Position numbers and translations under genes: made by a program | The notes under the pieces: generated by a model | What the model was told of the DNA's origin: nothing | Databases searched by the model: none | The model's input: only the letters and a program-made list of their open reading frames with translations | Source of the DNA: Pseudomonas sp. | Lineage (GTDB): Bacteria; Pseudomonadota; Gammaproteobacteria; Pseudomonadales; Pseudomonadaceae | Assembly (NCBI RefSeq): GCF_030683065.1 | Contig: NZ_JAUXMX010000047.1 | Location: forward strand, 1-64,000 | DNA: 64,000 nt | Direction: 5' to 3' | Shown here: positions 21,359 to 31,168 of the stretch, one piece after another | Layout: every line of letters begins with the position of its first letter | Numbering within the stretch: position 1 is the first letter of the stretch

Positions 21359-21550
21359 CCTGGAAAGGCCCCGATTGCCGCGTCCTACGCTATAACCTCG
21401 GACGCCGGTGCGCACGGCGCACCCTACGGTGACTGCCCGCAAAGTCGAAGCCCGCAAACAACCCTGGAGAGATCGACACCGCGTAGGGTGTGCGGGGCCG
21501 CGTAGGCCGCGCGCACCGATAATCCCCACCCAAACCCCGGCGCAGCAAAT

Positions 21551-22258
21551 CTACAACTGCACCTCAAGCCGGTGCGTCAGGCGCACTTCCTGCGGGGTGA
21601 CCTGCGCGCCATAGGCCAACACCTCGACACCGGCGCTCACCGCCTCGCGCAAAGCCGCCGCATAGACCGGGTCGATCTCCTCGGCGGGGCGCACCGCGTC
21701 GATCTCGGTCAGGTTGACGCAATACAGCTGCACCGCCCGCACGCCATCGCGCGCCAGCGTTGCCAGTTCGCGCAGGTGTTTGGCACCGCGCTCAGTGCGT
21801 GCATCGGGAAACGCCGCGACCCGGCTGTCGGCAAAGCCCAGGGTCACGCTCTTGACCTCGACAAAGGCCGCGCCACTCGGGTAATCCAGACGAAAATCGA
21901 TACGGCTGCGCTCCTGGCCATAGGCCACTTCACGCTTCAAGGCGCTGAAGCCGGTCAGCTCGCTGATCAACCCGGCACGCAGCGCCTCTTCGACCAGGCC
22001 GTTGGCGCGTCCGGTGTTGATCACCGCTAGGCGGCCCTGTGGGGTTTCGCCGATTTCCCAGGTACCCGGCAACTTGCGCTTGGGATCATTGGTGCGACTG
22101 AACCAGACCCGCGCGCCCTCACTCATGCAATTGAGCATCGAACCGGTGTTGGGGCAATGAATGGTCAGCAGTTCGCCGCTGGCGGTTTCGATATCGGCGA
22201 GAAACCGTTTATAGCGGCGCAGCAGGCGCCCCTGCTCCAGCGCGGGTTCATAGCGCAT
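21551..22258 (-). CDS. sfsA: DNA/RNA nuclease SfsA
   Basis: [20 protein letters not shown]...[22 protein letters not shown]...[16 protein letters not shown]. Confidence 0.95.
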   Translation of the reverse strand: MRYEPALEQGRLLRRYKRFLADIETASGELLTIHCPNTGSMLNCMSEGARVWFSRTNDPKRKLPGTWEIGETPQGRLAVINTGRANGLVEEALRAGLISELTGFSALKREVAYGQERSRIDFRLDYPSGAAFVEVKSVTLGFADSRVAAFPDARTERGAKHLRELATLARDGVRAVQLYCVNLTEIDAVRPAEEIDPVYAAALREAVSAGVEVLAYGAQVTPQEVRLTHRLEVQL

Positions 22259-23429
22259 CGGGGCGCCAGCTTTTCAGGCCACGGGCAATCCGCTCGACGG
22301 CCTGCTGCAGACGCGGCAAATCCTGGGTATAGGCGAAACGCACATGCTGGCTGGCCAGGTAACGACCGAAATCCAGGCCCGGGGTGAAGGCCACATGCTC
22401 GGTCTCCAGAAAGTGCTGGCAGAAGGCGAACGCATCGCCGCCAAAGGCGCTGATGTCGGCATATAAATAAAAGGCGCCTTCGGGCTCCACGGCAATCTTG
22501 AAGCCCAGCTCGCGCAACGCCGGCAGCAGGAAGTCACGACGGCGAGCGAATTCATGCCGGCGCTGCTCGAGAATCTCCAGGGTCGGCGCCTCGAAACAGG
22601 CCAGCGCGGCATGCTGGGCCATGCTCGGCGCGCTGATGTAAAGGTTCTGCGCCAGTTTTTCCAGATCGGCCACCGCCGCCGGCGGTGCCACCAGCCAGCC
22701 GAGCCGCCAGCCGGTCATGCCGAAATACTTGGAGAAACTGTTGAGCACGAAGGCATCGTCATCCACTTCCAGCACGCTGCTGGCATCCACGCCGTAGGTC
22801 AGGCCGTGATAGATCTCGTCGACCACCAGGTGCCCGCCGCGCTCTTTCAAGGCGCAGGACAACCCGCCCAGTTCCTCACGAGATAACAGCGTGCCGGTCG
22901 GATTGGCCGGCGAGGCGACCAGCGCACCGACGCTATTCTGGTCCCAATAGCGTGCGACCAGATCCGCCGTCAGTTGATAACGCACCTCCGGCCCCACCGG
23001 CACCAACTGTGCGGCGCCTTCGACCAGACGCAGGAAATGCCGGTTGCACGGATAGCCCGGATCGGCCAGCAGCCAGTGCTTGCCAGGGTCAACCAATAAA
23101 CTGGTGGCCAATAACAGCGCACCGGAACCACCTGGGGTTATTAAAATCCGCTCAGGGTCTATGCTCAGGCCATAACGCTGGGCGTAGAAGCCGGCAATCG
23201 CTTCACGCAGGGCCGGTATCCCACGCGCCGCGGTGTAACGGGTGTGCCCGGCAGCCAAGGCAGCCTGGCCGGCAGCAACAATGGGGGCGGCAGTGGTGAA
23301 GTCAGGCTCGCCGATCTCCAAATGAATGACGTCGTGGCCGGCGGCCTGCAACTGGTTGGCGCGGGCCAGCAAAGCCATGACATGAAAGGGTTCGATAGCG
23401 CGGCTGCGCGCACTGTAGGACGGGGTCAT
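22248..23429 (-). CDS. pyridoxal phosphate-dependent aminotransferase
   Basis: Class I/II aminotransferase fold, [19 protein letters not shown]-lysine motif; start trimmed to MTPSYSARS. Confidence 0.92.
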   Translation of the reverse strand: MTPSYSARSRAIEPFHVMALLARANQLQAAGHDVIHLEIGEPDFTTAAPIVAAGQAALAAGHTRYTAARGIPALREAIAGFYAQRYGLSIDPERILITPGGSGALLLATSLLVDPGKHWLLADPGYPCNRHFLRLVEGAAQLVPVGPEVRYQLTADLVARYWDQNSVGALVASPANPTGTLLSREELGGLSCALKERGGHLVVDEIYHGLTYGVDASSVLEVDDDAFVLNSFSKYFGMTGWRLGWLVAPPAAVADLEKLAQNLYISAPSMAQHAALACFEAPTLEILEQRRHEFARRRDFLLPALRELGFKIAVEPEGAFYLYADISAFGGDAFAFCQHFLETEHVAFTPGLDFGRYLASQHVRFAYTQDLPRLQQAVERIARGLKSWRPDAL

Positions 23430-23625
23430 GGACCTGCCTTGGATAGAGGTTGAGGCGCGGATTCTACCCAAGCCTTGAGCGAAACGGCAGCAACCATGAC
23501 AACCGGGAGTGGCGCGGCTTCGGTTGTTCTGGTAAGTTCGCCCGCTTGCAGCCGCAGGGCCGGGATTTTCCCGGCATGGACAGCATCCTGCGCAGTGGAC
23601 TAGATAGAGTGAGGGGCGGTCATCC

Positions 23626-24069
23626 ATGCCTACAAAAGCGAAAGCAAAAAGCAGCCAACTGATTCGTGGCTTCGAACCCTATAAAGAAACCAAGGGCGAA
23701 GAATACATGGGTGAGCCGATGCGCGCCCACTTCACCGGCATCCTCAACAAGTGGAAGCTGGAGTTGATGCAGGAGGTCGATCGGACCGTGCATCACATGC
23801 AGGACGACGCAGCCAACTTCCCGGACCCGGCGGATCGCGCCAGCCAGGAAGAAGAGTTCAGCCTGGAACTGCGTGCTCGTGATCGTGAGCGCAAGTTGAT
23901 CAAAAAGATCGACGAAACCCTGCAACTGATCGACGACAACGATTATGGCTGGTGCGACTCCTGTGGCGTCGAGATCGGCATCCGCCGACTGGAAGCCCGC
24001 CCCACCGCCACCTTGTGCATCGATTGCAAGACCTTGGCGGAAATCAAGGAAAAACAGATCGGTTCCTGA
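23626..24069 (+). CDS. dksA: RNA polymerase-binding protein DksA
   Basis: Full-length DksA, zinc finger CDSCGVEIGIRRLEARPTATLCIDCK. Confidence 0.98.
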   Translation: MPTKAKAKSSQLIRGFEPYKETKGEEYMGEPMRAHFTGILNKWKLELMQEVDRTVHHMQDDAANFPDPADRASQEEEFSLELRARDRERKLIKKIDETLQLIDDNDYGWCDSCGVEIGIRRLEARPTATLCIDCKTLAEIKEKQIGS

Positions 24070-24076
24070 TCTGACC

Positions 24077-24100
24077 CACGGGGCGCTTCGGCGCCCCGTG
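24077..24100 (+). terminator. intrinsic terminator after dksA
   Basis: CACGGGGCGC-TTCG-GCGCCCCGTG then TTGTTTCT. Confidence 0.85.
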
Positions 24101-24198
24101 TTGTTTCTGCTACTGCGCGATCCTGGTCGTCCCCTGTGGCAACCCGCACGGACTGCGATTGTTCTCATCCTCGCGCACAAGCCGCTATATTCCTCCGT

Positions 24199-25086
24199 AT
24201 GAACGCTCCCGCTTATATCGGTCGCTTCGCCCCCACCCCCAGTGGTTACCTGCACTTCGGCTCATTGGTCGCGGCGCTGGCATCCTATCTCGACGCGCGC
24301 GCGGTCGGCGGGCACTGGCTGCTGCGCATGGAAGACCTCGACCCGCCGCGTGAAGTCGCCGGTGCCCAGGACGCCATCCTCAGCACCCTGGAAAGTTACG
24401 GCCTTGAATGGGACGGCGAACTGCTGCGCCAGAGCGACCGCCATGCCGAGTACGCCGCCCTGGTCGAGCGTTTGCTGCAGCAGGGCCAGGCCTATGCCTG
24501 CACCTGCTCGCGCAAGCAACTGGAGGGCTTCCACGGGATCTACCCCGGCACCTGTCGCGATGCCGGGCATCCCACTCGGGACGCCGCGATCCGCCTGCGC
24601 GTGCCAGACGCAAGCTACGGCTTTATCGACCGCGTACAGGGCGACTACCGCCAGCACCTGGGCCGCGAAGTAGGCGACTTCGTTATTCGCCGGCGTGACG
24701 GCTTCTATGCCTACCAACTGGCGGTGGTGCTCGACGATGCCTGGCAAGGCATCACCGACGTGGTGCGCGGCGCCGACCTGCTCGACTCAACCCCGCGCCA
24801 GCTGTACCTGCAGGAACTGCTCGGCCTGGCGCATCCACGCTATCTGCACGTGCCACTGATCATCCAGCCGGATGGCCACAAACTGGGCAAGAGTTACCGC
24901 TCGCCAGCGCTGCCAAGCGACCAGGCCGCCCCGCTGCTGGTTCGCGCGCTACGCGCCCTGGGTCAAGCGCTGCCCGGCGAACTGGAGCAGGCCCGCCCGC
25001 CCGAACTGCTGGCCTGGGCAGTCAGCCACTGGGACGCCGGGCGCATCCCGAATAGCCGCACCCTGGCGGAGGCGCAACTGCTCTGA
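24199..25086 (+). CDS. gluQ: glutamyl-Q tRNA(Asp) synthetase
   Basis: YIGRFAPTPSGYLHFGSLVAAL; Zn ligands ACTCSRKQLEGFHGIYPGTC; downstream of dksA. Confidence 0.96.
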   Translation: MNAPAYIGRFAPTPSGYLHFGSLVAALASYLDARAVGGHWLLRMEDLDPPREVAGAQDAILSTLESYGLEWDGELLRQSDRHAEYAALVERLLQQGQAYACTCSRKQLEGFHGIYPGTCRDAGHPTRDAAIRLRVPDASYGFIDRVQGDYRQHLGREVGDFVIRRRDGFYAYQLAVVLDDAWQGITDVVRGADLLDSTPRQLYLQELLGLAHPRYLHVPLIIQPDGHKLGKSYRSPALPSDQAAPLLVRALRALGQALPGELEQARPPELLAWAVSHWDAGRIPNSRTLAEAQLL

Positions 25087-25223
25087 TGCCGTGAGCGTGA
25101 CCGATTGGGCTAGGCGCCCGCGCCGCTCCTGAGTCCTGCTTGAGCATGACGTTGCGCGCGCCGCGACGCCGCATTTACCTTATCCTTGCCCCCACTATTG
25201 AACTGCCCTACAGGACCGTACCG

Positions 25224-25754
25224 ATGAAAGCCCAGCTCGAAGAATTGATCGGCAAAATAAGCTCGGGCTGCATGCTCGCCGAAGACGTCGCGCGCATCGC
25301 CGACGAGGCAGCCCAAGCCTACGCCGACCCGCAAGCCTTCCTCGCGGCCAACCCGGATATCATCTACGACGACAGCTTCCCGATCCCGCTCGGTGAGTGG
25401 GTGGTGCTCGGCAGCCTGCCGGATACGGTGCTGTTCCAGGCCGACAGCTACGAGCAGTTGTTCCAGCAGATCGTCGACTCCTTCGGCCCGCAAGTCAGCT
25501 TCGTGCTCAAGCCCAAGCAGCTTGCCAAGACCGAAGCGCTCAAAGCGCTCAACCGTATCCAGGTGCAACTCGGCAGCCTGTCGCCGGAAACCGGCGGCTA
25601 TGTCCTGGTGAACTTGAGCGAAGCGCTGGATGATGAACTGCAAGCCGTGCTGGTCTACCGCAACGACCTCGAGCGCGTGCTGGCACTGGCGGTGGAAATC
25701 GGCATCTATGCCGCACCGGCCTATGAGGCCATGAAGGCTGCGCAGGCCGAGTAG
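25224..25754 (+). CDS. conserved hypothetical protein
   Basis: Single ORF MKAQLEELIGKISSGCMLAEDVARIADEAAQAY...; no family recognised. Confidence 0.7.
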   Translation: MKAQLEELIGKISSGCMLAEDVARIADEAAQAYADPQAFLAANPDIIYDDSFPIPLGEWVVLGSLPDTVLFQADSYEQLFQQIVDSFGPQVSFVLKPKQLAKTEALKALNRIQVQLGSLSPETGGYVLVNLSEALDDELQAVLVYRNDLERVLALAVEIGIYAAPAYEAMKAAQAE

Positions 25755-25781
25755 GCCGAGTAGGCTGCGCCGCGAATACCA

Positions 25782-27296
25782 TCAAGTTGCTACGACAGCA
25801 TCCTCGGCGATCTCGACCCGATTGCGGCCCAGTTGTTTGGCTTGGTAAAGGGCAAGATCAGCCTGATGAATCATGCTCGCCGGGGTGTGCTGGCTGACTC
25901 GATCTGTGTGGATCAGACCAAGGCTGACGGTGAAGGATACCGGTTCACCCGTATCGCTGAGGATGATCAATTCGGCGACGGTCTGGCGCAAGCGTTCGGC
26001 AAGCAACCGGCTCTGCTCCAGGCCCATTTCCGGGAAGACCAGCGCGAACTCCTCACCACCATAGCGGGCGGCGATATCGCCGGGTCGCTGACTGAAGCGG
26101 CGTAGCACGCCCGCCAGTTGGCGCAAGCACTCGTCTCCGAGCAAGTGGCCGTAGCGGTCGTTGACCACCTTGAAGTGATCAATATCGATGAGAATCAGCG
26201 CCAGGTCGTGACCGTGGCGGCTGGTTCGAGCATGTTCGGCGGCGAGCATGGCGTCGAAGTGGCGGCGATTGCTCAGGCCGGTCAGACCGTCCTGCTGGGA
26301 CAACTGCAGCAGCTCCTGGTTAACGCGCTGGAGCTGGCGGGTCGTATCGCTGTACTGGCTCACGCTCTGACAGATAGTGTCCAGTTCATGGAACAGGGTG
26401 CGCCGCGGCAGCTGAACCGGTTGCCCGGTATTGAGCTGTTCCAGCGCCCGGGTGCAGCGCAGGATCGGCCGCAGCAGGAGACGCTGAAAGGCGTACAGCA
26501 TGCCGAGGGTAATAGTGCCGAGTAGCCCCATGGACACCAGGCCATAGAGGCGGATCTGATCCGCTTTCCTCTCGACGGCCACGGCAATCTGCTGGGTCTT
26601 CAGCGCCGTATCGCTATTGAAGCTGGCGGCCAGTTGTTTCTGCTGCTCGATGGCCTGCTGGTAGGTCTGGCCGATCTGAACTTCCAGCGCCTGTAACTGT
26701 AAGAAGCGGGTCTGCAGCTCGCTGAAGACCCTCGCAGGGTCGGCAGAAAGAAGAGCCTGTAACTCGTTCGCCTCGCGGGCCAATGCCTGCCAGTCCGTGC
26801 CAATCAAACCGAGTCGAGTGCAGGAGGCGGCGAAGCGGGCAGCATCACCGGACATTGCATCATCGCGTTGCAGGGTGCCAGCCAGGGCCTGCAACTCGGA
26901 CAGAAAGAAACGCTGCCTATCGCGCAGCCGCGCCAAGGCCTGAATATCAAGGAAGATCCGTGAAACCTGGGCCACCTGCACACTGCCCGGCGCGAAGGCG
27001 AAGCTGTCGAGCAGCACTTGGGCCTGCAAACGACTGTTGCGCGCCACCTGGCTGTCGGTACTCCAGTAGAGCGTCTGGATGAAACCATATAACTGCTCGG
27101 TGCGCTGGGTGTTGTAACGCCAACGGGTCAGGTCGGGCAAATACTCATCGCGCACCTGATTGGCCTTATCGACGATGCCACCAAGCAGGGGCAGCGACAC
27201 CCAGACAGAAAGGCTGAACAGCAGCAGCAAGCCACCCAGAGCCAGTCGGACAGTGGTGGCCAGGCGGGGGCGAAAGTGCGGGGGTGGCGAAGTCAT
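25782..27296 (-). CDS. GGDEF domain diguanylate cyclase with periplasmic sensor region
   Basis: DGLTGLSNRRHFD...ALILIDIDHFKVVNDRYGH...RYGGEEFAL. Confidence 0.95.
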   Translation of the reverse strand: MTSPPPHFRPRLATTVRLALGGLLLLFSLSVWVSLPLLGGIVDKANQVRDEYLPDLTRWRYNTQRTEQLYGFIQTLYWSTDSQVARNSRLQAQVLLDSFAFAPGSVQVAQVSRIFLDIQALARLRDRQRFFLSELQALAGTLQRDDAMSGDAARFAASCTRLGLIGTDWQALAREANELQALLSADPARVFSELQTRFLQLQALEVQIGQTYQQAIEQQKQLAASFNSDTALKTQQIAVAVERKADQIRLYGLVSMGLLGTITLGMLYAFQRLLLRPILRCTRALEQLNTGQPVQLPRRTLFHELDTICQSVSQYSDTTRQLQRVNQELLQLSQQDGLTGLSNRRHFDAMLAAEHARTSRHGHDLALILIDIDHFKVVNDRYGHLLGDECLRQLAGVLRRFSQRPGDIAARYGGEEFALVFPEMGLEQSRLLAERLRQTVAELIILSDTGEPVSFTVSLGLIHTDRVSQHTPASMIHQADLALYQAKQLGRNRVEIAEDAVVAT

Positions 27297-27308
27297 GCGC
27301 GATGGTTG

Positions 27309-28064
27309 TCAGTAGATGCTGAAGGGGAAGTAGTTACGATTGATCCGATCGTAGACGCCATTCAGGCGAATTTCCTCCAGCGCCTGATTGACCCGGCCCA
27401 GCAAGGGGTCGTTCTTGCGCACGGCGATATGCGCCTTGCTATTCAGGGTATCGCCGAGCAGGGGCCGGCCAATGAAGTCATAACCTGCGGCCTTCGGCTG
27501 CTGCAAGAAACTCAGCAGGTTTATGGTGTCGGACAACACAAGGTCGGTTTGACCCTCCAGCAGCAGGGCGAAGGCCTTCTCCTGATCGTCGACCAGCAGC
27601 ACCGGGCTCTGGGGATAGCGTTGCTTGGCGAAGTCAGCCTGGATGGTGCCGCGGATAATCGCCATGCGCAGGCCCGCCAGCGCGGCGGGCGAACTATCGG
27701 CGGCGATGCCGGTCTTGCCGGCGAATACCGAGTGCGACTGATAGTAGTAGTCGCTGAAGGCGACTCGCTGCTCACGCTCGGCGGTACGCGCCATGCTGGC
27801 GACGATCATGTCCACCTGATCTGACTCCAGACTGGGGATCAGTTGCTCCCAGACAATCGCCTGAACCTCGCAGTCGAGTTGCATGTGCCGACACAGGGCC
27901 TGAGCGATCTCGACATCGAAGCCGGCCAGGCTACCGTTGTCATCGTGGTAGCTGAACGGCGCATAGTTGCCCTCGGTGGCGATACGCAGGGTTTCGGCAT
28001 GTGCGCCCTGAGCCAGTAATAGGCTGAGCACCAGCAGGGAAGTAAGGGTCTTACCTGAGCCCAT
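27309..28064 (-). CDS. transporter substrate-binding domain protein (ABC amino acid SBP-like)
   Basis: LRIATEGNYAPFSYHDDNGSLAGFDVEIAQALC. Confidence 0.93.
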   Translation of the reverse strand: MGSGKTLTSLLVLSLLLAQGAHAETLRIATEGNYAPFSYHDDNGSLAGFDVEIAQALCRHMQLDCEVQAIVWEQLIPSLESDQVDMIVASMARTAEREQRVAFSDYYYQSHSVFAGKTGIAADSSPAALAGLRMAIIRGTIQADFAKQRYPQSPVLLVDDQEKAFALLLEGQTDLVLSDTINLLSFLQQPKAAGYDFIGRPLLGDTLNSKAHIAVRKNDPLLGRVNQALEEIRLNGVYDRINRNYFPFSIY

Positions 28065-28254
28065 CGTCGCGGTCCTTGAAGAGTTTATTGCTATTCAGAC
28101 AACCCCACGACGTCGACTCACCTCGCCGCAGAGGGGCGTCAGTGGCAGACGCTCGGCCGCGCACTGTCTGAATTCAGCGCCAAAGTGCCACCATACAACA
28201 GGCCGAGACCAAAGGCATAGAGCACACGCGGGCTCACGGCATCCGGCCCGCACC

Positions 28255-28509
28255 GTGCGCTTCAGGGGTCCAGCCATCCCCGCCCACCAATACGATGCCA
28301 GTAAACCCCTCGTTTGCCACACAGACCTGAACAGCTACGTCGGCGCCACCAGCAACGCGAATGCGCTGGCGCCGCACCTGCACGTCGCTATTTTCCTGTT
28401 TGGCCCCGAGAAGCGGCGCTGGCAGCAAAGCAACGACGAACAACCATTGGCCCTCGCTGCAGCGCTGATCTCTATGCTGACTCACCGAAAAAAGAGACAG
28501 CTTTATTAA
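28255..28509 (+). pseudogene. fragment resembling the C-terminus of an M23 metallopeptidase
   Basis: YVGATSNANALAPHLHVAIFLFGPEKRRWQQ resembles M23 GYVG(T/S)TGNA..PHLHFAIF..GPE..WW; no N-terminal domain. Confidence 0.6.
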
Positions 28510-28550
28510 CGCCTCTATCGACGAGGCCAGTCGGTAGCGGCTGGCGAACC

Positions 28551-29720
28551 CTACAACTCCCCGCGCAACGCCTTCTCGAACAAGCGGCTGTACTCGCTCG
28601 CGCTAAAACCAATCGGGTTGGTCCCCGCTGACGGGTCGACTTCGGCCATTTGCCCGACCTGCTCGATGCGGCTGTCGTCGATGCCGATTTCGCTCAGGCT
28701 GTGGGGGATGCCGACTTCGTTACGCAGGTGTAGCACCCAGTCGAGTACGCCGGTGAATCCCGGCTTGGCCAGGTTGAGGTAGCGCGCGAGACGTTCCATT
28801 TGTGGCTCGATGCTGGCGCGGTTGGCCTGCAACACGTAGGGCATCAGTACCGCATTGAGCAGGCCGTGGTGGGCGTCGTACAGCGCGCCGAGGGGATGGG
28901 CCAGCGCGTGCATGGCGCCGAGGCCGCGCTGGAAGGCGGTGGCACCCATGCTCGAGGCCACCAGCATCTGCAGGCGCGCCTCGACATCGCTGCCCTTGCT
29001 TACCGCCCGCGGCAGGTAATGCTGGACCAAACGCATACCTTCCAGGGCGATGCCTTCGGCCATGGGGTGGAACAGCGGCGAGCAGTAGGCTTCGAGGCTA
29101 TGCGACAGGGCGTCCATGCCGGTGGCGGCGGTGATTTTCGGCGGCAGACCGATGCTCAGTTGCGGGTCGAGGATGACCAGGGCCGGGAGCATCCGCGGGT
29201 GGAATATGATGCGTTTGATGTGCTCGGCGTCGTCGGTGATCACCGAGGCACGGCCGACTTCCGAGCCGGTGCCGGCGGTGGTCGGCACCGCCACCACCGG
29301 CGCCATGCCGGCGACGTCGACGCGGTTGCAGTTGTCGCCCACATCCTCGAAGTCCCACAGCGGGCGACTCTGACCGACCATCAGGGCGATAGCCTTGCCG
29401 GCGTCCAGCGCCGAACCGCCGCCGAAGGCGATCACCCCGTCGTGGCCTCCGGCCTTGAAAGCGGCCACGCCATCCATCACGTTGTGCCCGGTGGGGTTGC
29501 TTTTGATCGCCGAAAAAAGCCCGGCCTTGAGGCCATCGTCGCGGCACTGCAGCAGGGCGTGGTCGATCAGCGACAGGGCCGCCAGGCCGGGGTCGGTGAC
29601 CAGCAGCGGCGCGCGCATACCCAAGGCACGGCAGGCGGCCGGCAGTTCGGTGATGCGCCCGGCGCCAACGCGAATCGAGGTCGGGTAGTTCCAGTTCATG
29701 CGGTATTGATTCAGGTCCAT
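28551..29720 (-). CDS. iron-containing alcohol dehydrogenase
   Basis: GGGSALDAGKAIALM...PTTAGTGSEVGRASVITD...HALAHPLGALYDAHHG. Confidence 0.94.
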   Translation of the reverse strand: MDLNQYRMNWNYPTSIRVGAGRITELPAACRALGMRAPLLVTDPGLAALSLIDHALLQCRDDGLKAGLFSAIKSNPTGHNVMDGVAAFKAGGHDGVIAFGGGSALDAGKAIALMVGQSRPLWDFEDVGDNCNRVDVAGMAPVVAVPTTAGTGSEVGRASVITDDAEHIKRIIFHPRMLPALVILDPQLSIGLPPKITAATGMDALSHSLEAYCSPLFHPMAEGIALEGMRLVQHYLPRAVSKGSDVEARLQMLVASSMGATAFQRGLGAMHALAHPLGALYDAHHGLLNAVLMPYVLQANRASIEPQMERLARYLNLAKPGFTGVLDWVLHLRNEVGIPHSLSEIGIDDSRIEQVGQMAEVDPSAGTNPIGFSASEYSRLFEKALRGEL

Positions 29721-29728
29721 GGCGCACC

Positions 29729-31117
29729 TCACAGCTGGGTCTTGAAGTGGAAGGATTTAGGCCGGGTCAGGTGTTCGTAGCCGATGCTCGACAGGCTGCA
29801 GCCGCGCCCGGAGTGCTTCACCCCAGTCCAGGCCAGGGCCGGGTCGAGGTAGTCGCAACGGTTGAGAAATACCGTGCCGGCGTCGATGCGGTCTGCCAAA
29901 GCCAGGGCGGCGTCGACGTCGCGGCTGAAGATGGCGGCGCTGAGGCCGAATTCGCTGTCGTTGATCAGCGCCAGCGCTTCCTCGTCGTCCTTGACCTTCT
30001 GGATGCCGACCACCGGGCCGAAGGATTCCTCAGTCATCACGCGCATGCCGTGGTAGACGCCGGTCAGCACCTGGGGCGCTAGGTAGGCGGAGCCGGGGCG
30101 ATCAAGGGCGAAGCCGGCCGGATCGATATGGGCGACCGCGCCCTGGGCCACGGCCTCGTTGATCTGCCGGCGAACGAAATCCGCCGCCTCGCTGCGCACC
30201 AGCGGGCCGAGGGTGGTTTGCGGGTCGTCCGAGCGGCCCAGCTTGTAGCGTTTGACCAAGGCCACCGCCTGTTCGACGAAAGCCTCGAACAGCGACTCGT
30301 GCACGTAGATGCGCTCGATACCGCAACAGGATTGCCCGGAGTTAAAAAAAGCACCGTCTATGCTGGTGGCCACCGCATGACTGAGGTCGGCGTCGGCGCG
30401 CACGTAAGCCGGGTCCTTACCGCCCAGTTCCAGGCCGACGCTGATAAAGCGCCCCGCCGCTGCCCGCTCGACCATGGCGCCGCCCGGCACCGAGCCGGTG
30501 AAGGACACATGCTGGATCGCTGGCGCCTGGATCAGCAGCTCGGTGTCAGCGTGACTCAGGTGCAGGTACTGGAACACACCTTCGGGCAACCCTGCCTCGG
30601 CGAAGGCTTCGACCATGCGCTCGGCGCACAGCGGGGTCTGCGCCGAGTGCTTGAGCAGCACCGCGTTACCGGCCAGCAGCGCTGGCATCAGCGCGTTCAC
30701 TGCAGTCAGGTAGGGATAGTTCCAGGGCGCGATGATCAGGGCCACGCCCAGTGGCTCGCGACGAATGAAGCGAGTGAAGCCGGCTTTTTCCGGCAAGCGG
30801 ATGTCGGCCAGGGCACTCTCGGCGATATCCGCCATGTAGCTGGCGCGCTCGACGAAGCCGCGTATCTCACCGGCGGCGTAGCGGATCGGTCGGCCCATCA
30901 TCCAGCACAGTTCCTCGGCCAGTTGATCTTCACGGGCGGCGAATGCAGCGATGGCCCGACGACCGATGGCCACGCGCTCGGCCAGCGGGGTGTGCTTCCA
31001 GGCTTGCTGCGCCCGTTCGGCCTTGGCCAGGGCGACCTTTATGTCACTGGCCGAAGCCAGCTCACGCTCGACATACAACGAGCCGTCGATGGGGGATATG
31101 CATTGCAGCTTGCTCAT
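29729..31117 (-). CDS. aldehyde dehydrogenase family protein
   Basis: SVGLELGGKDPAYVRADAD...FNSGQSCCGIERIYV. Confidence 0.95.
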   Translation of the reverse strand: MSKLQCISPIDGSLYVERELASASDIKVALAKAERAQQAWKHTPLAERVAIGRRAIAAFAAREDQLAEELCWMMGRPIRYAAGEIRGFVERASYMADIAESALADIRLPEKAGFTRFIRREPLGVALIIAPWNYPYLTAVNALMPALLAGNAVLLKHSAQTPLCAERMVEAFAEAGLPEGVFQYLHLSHADTELLIQAPAIQHVSFTGSVPGGAMVERAAAGRFISVGLELGGKDPAYVRADADLSHAVATSIDGAFFNSGQSCCGIERIYVHESLFEAFVEQAVALVKRYKLGRSDDPQTTLGPLVRSEAADFVRRQINEAVAQGAVAHIDPAGFALDRPGSAYLAPQVLTGVYHGMRVMTEESFGPVVGIQKVKDDEEALALINDSEFGLSAAIFSRDVDAALALADRIDAGTVFLNRCDYLDPALAWTGVKHSGRGCSLSSIGYEHLTRPKSFHFKTQL

Positions 31118-31168
31118 TGCTCACTCCGCAGGATGTTATTCCGATCGGCCTGTAGGAACGTGCATGAC

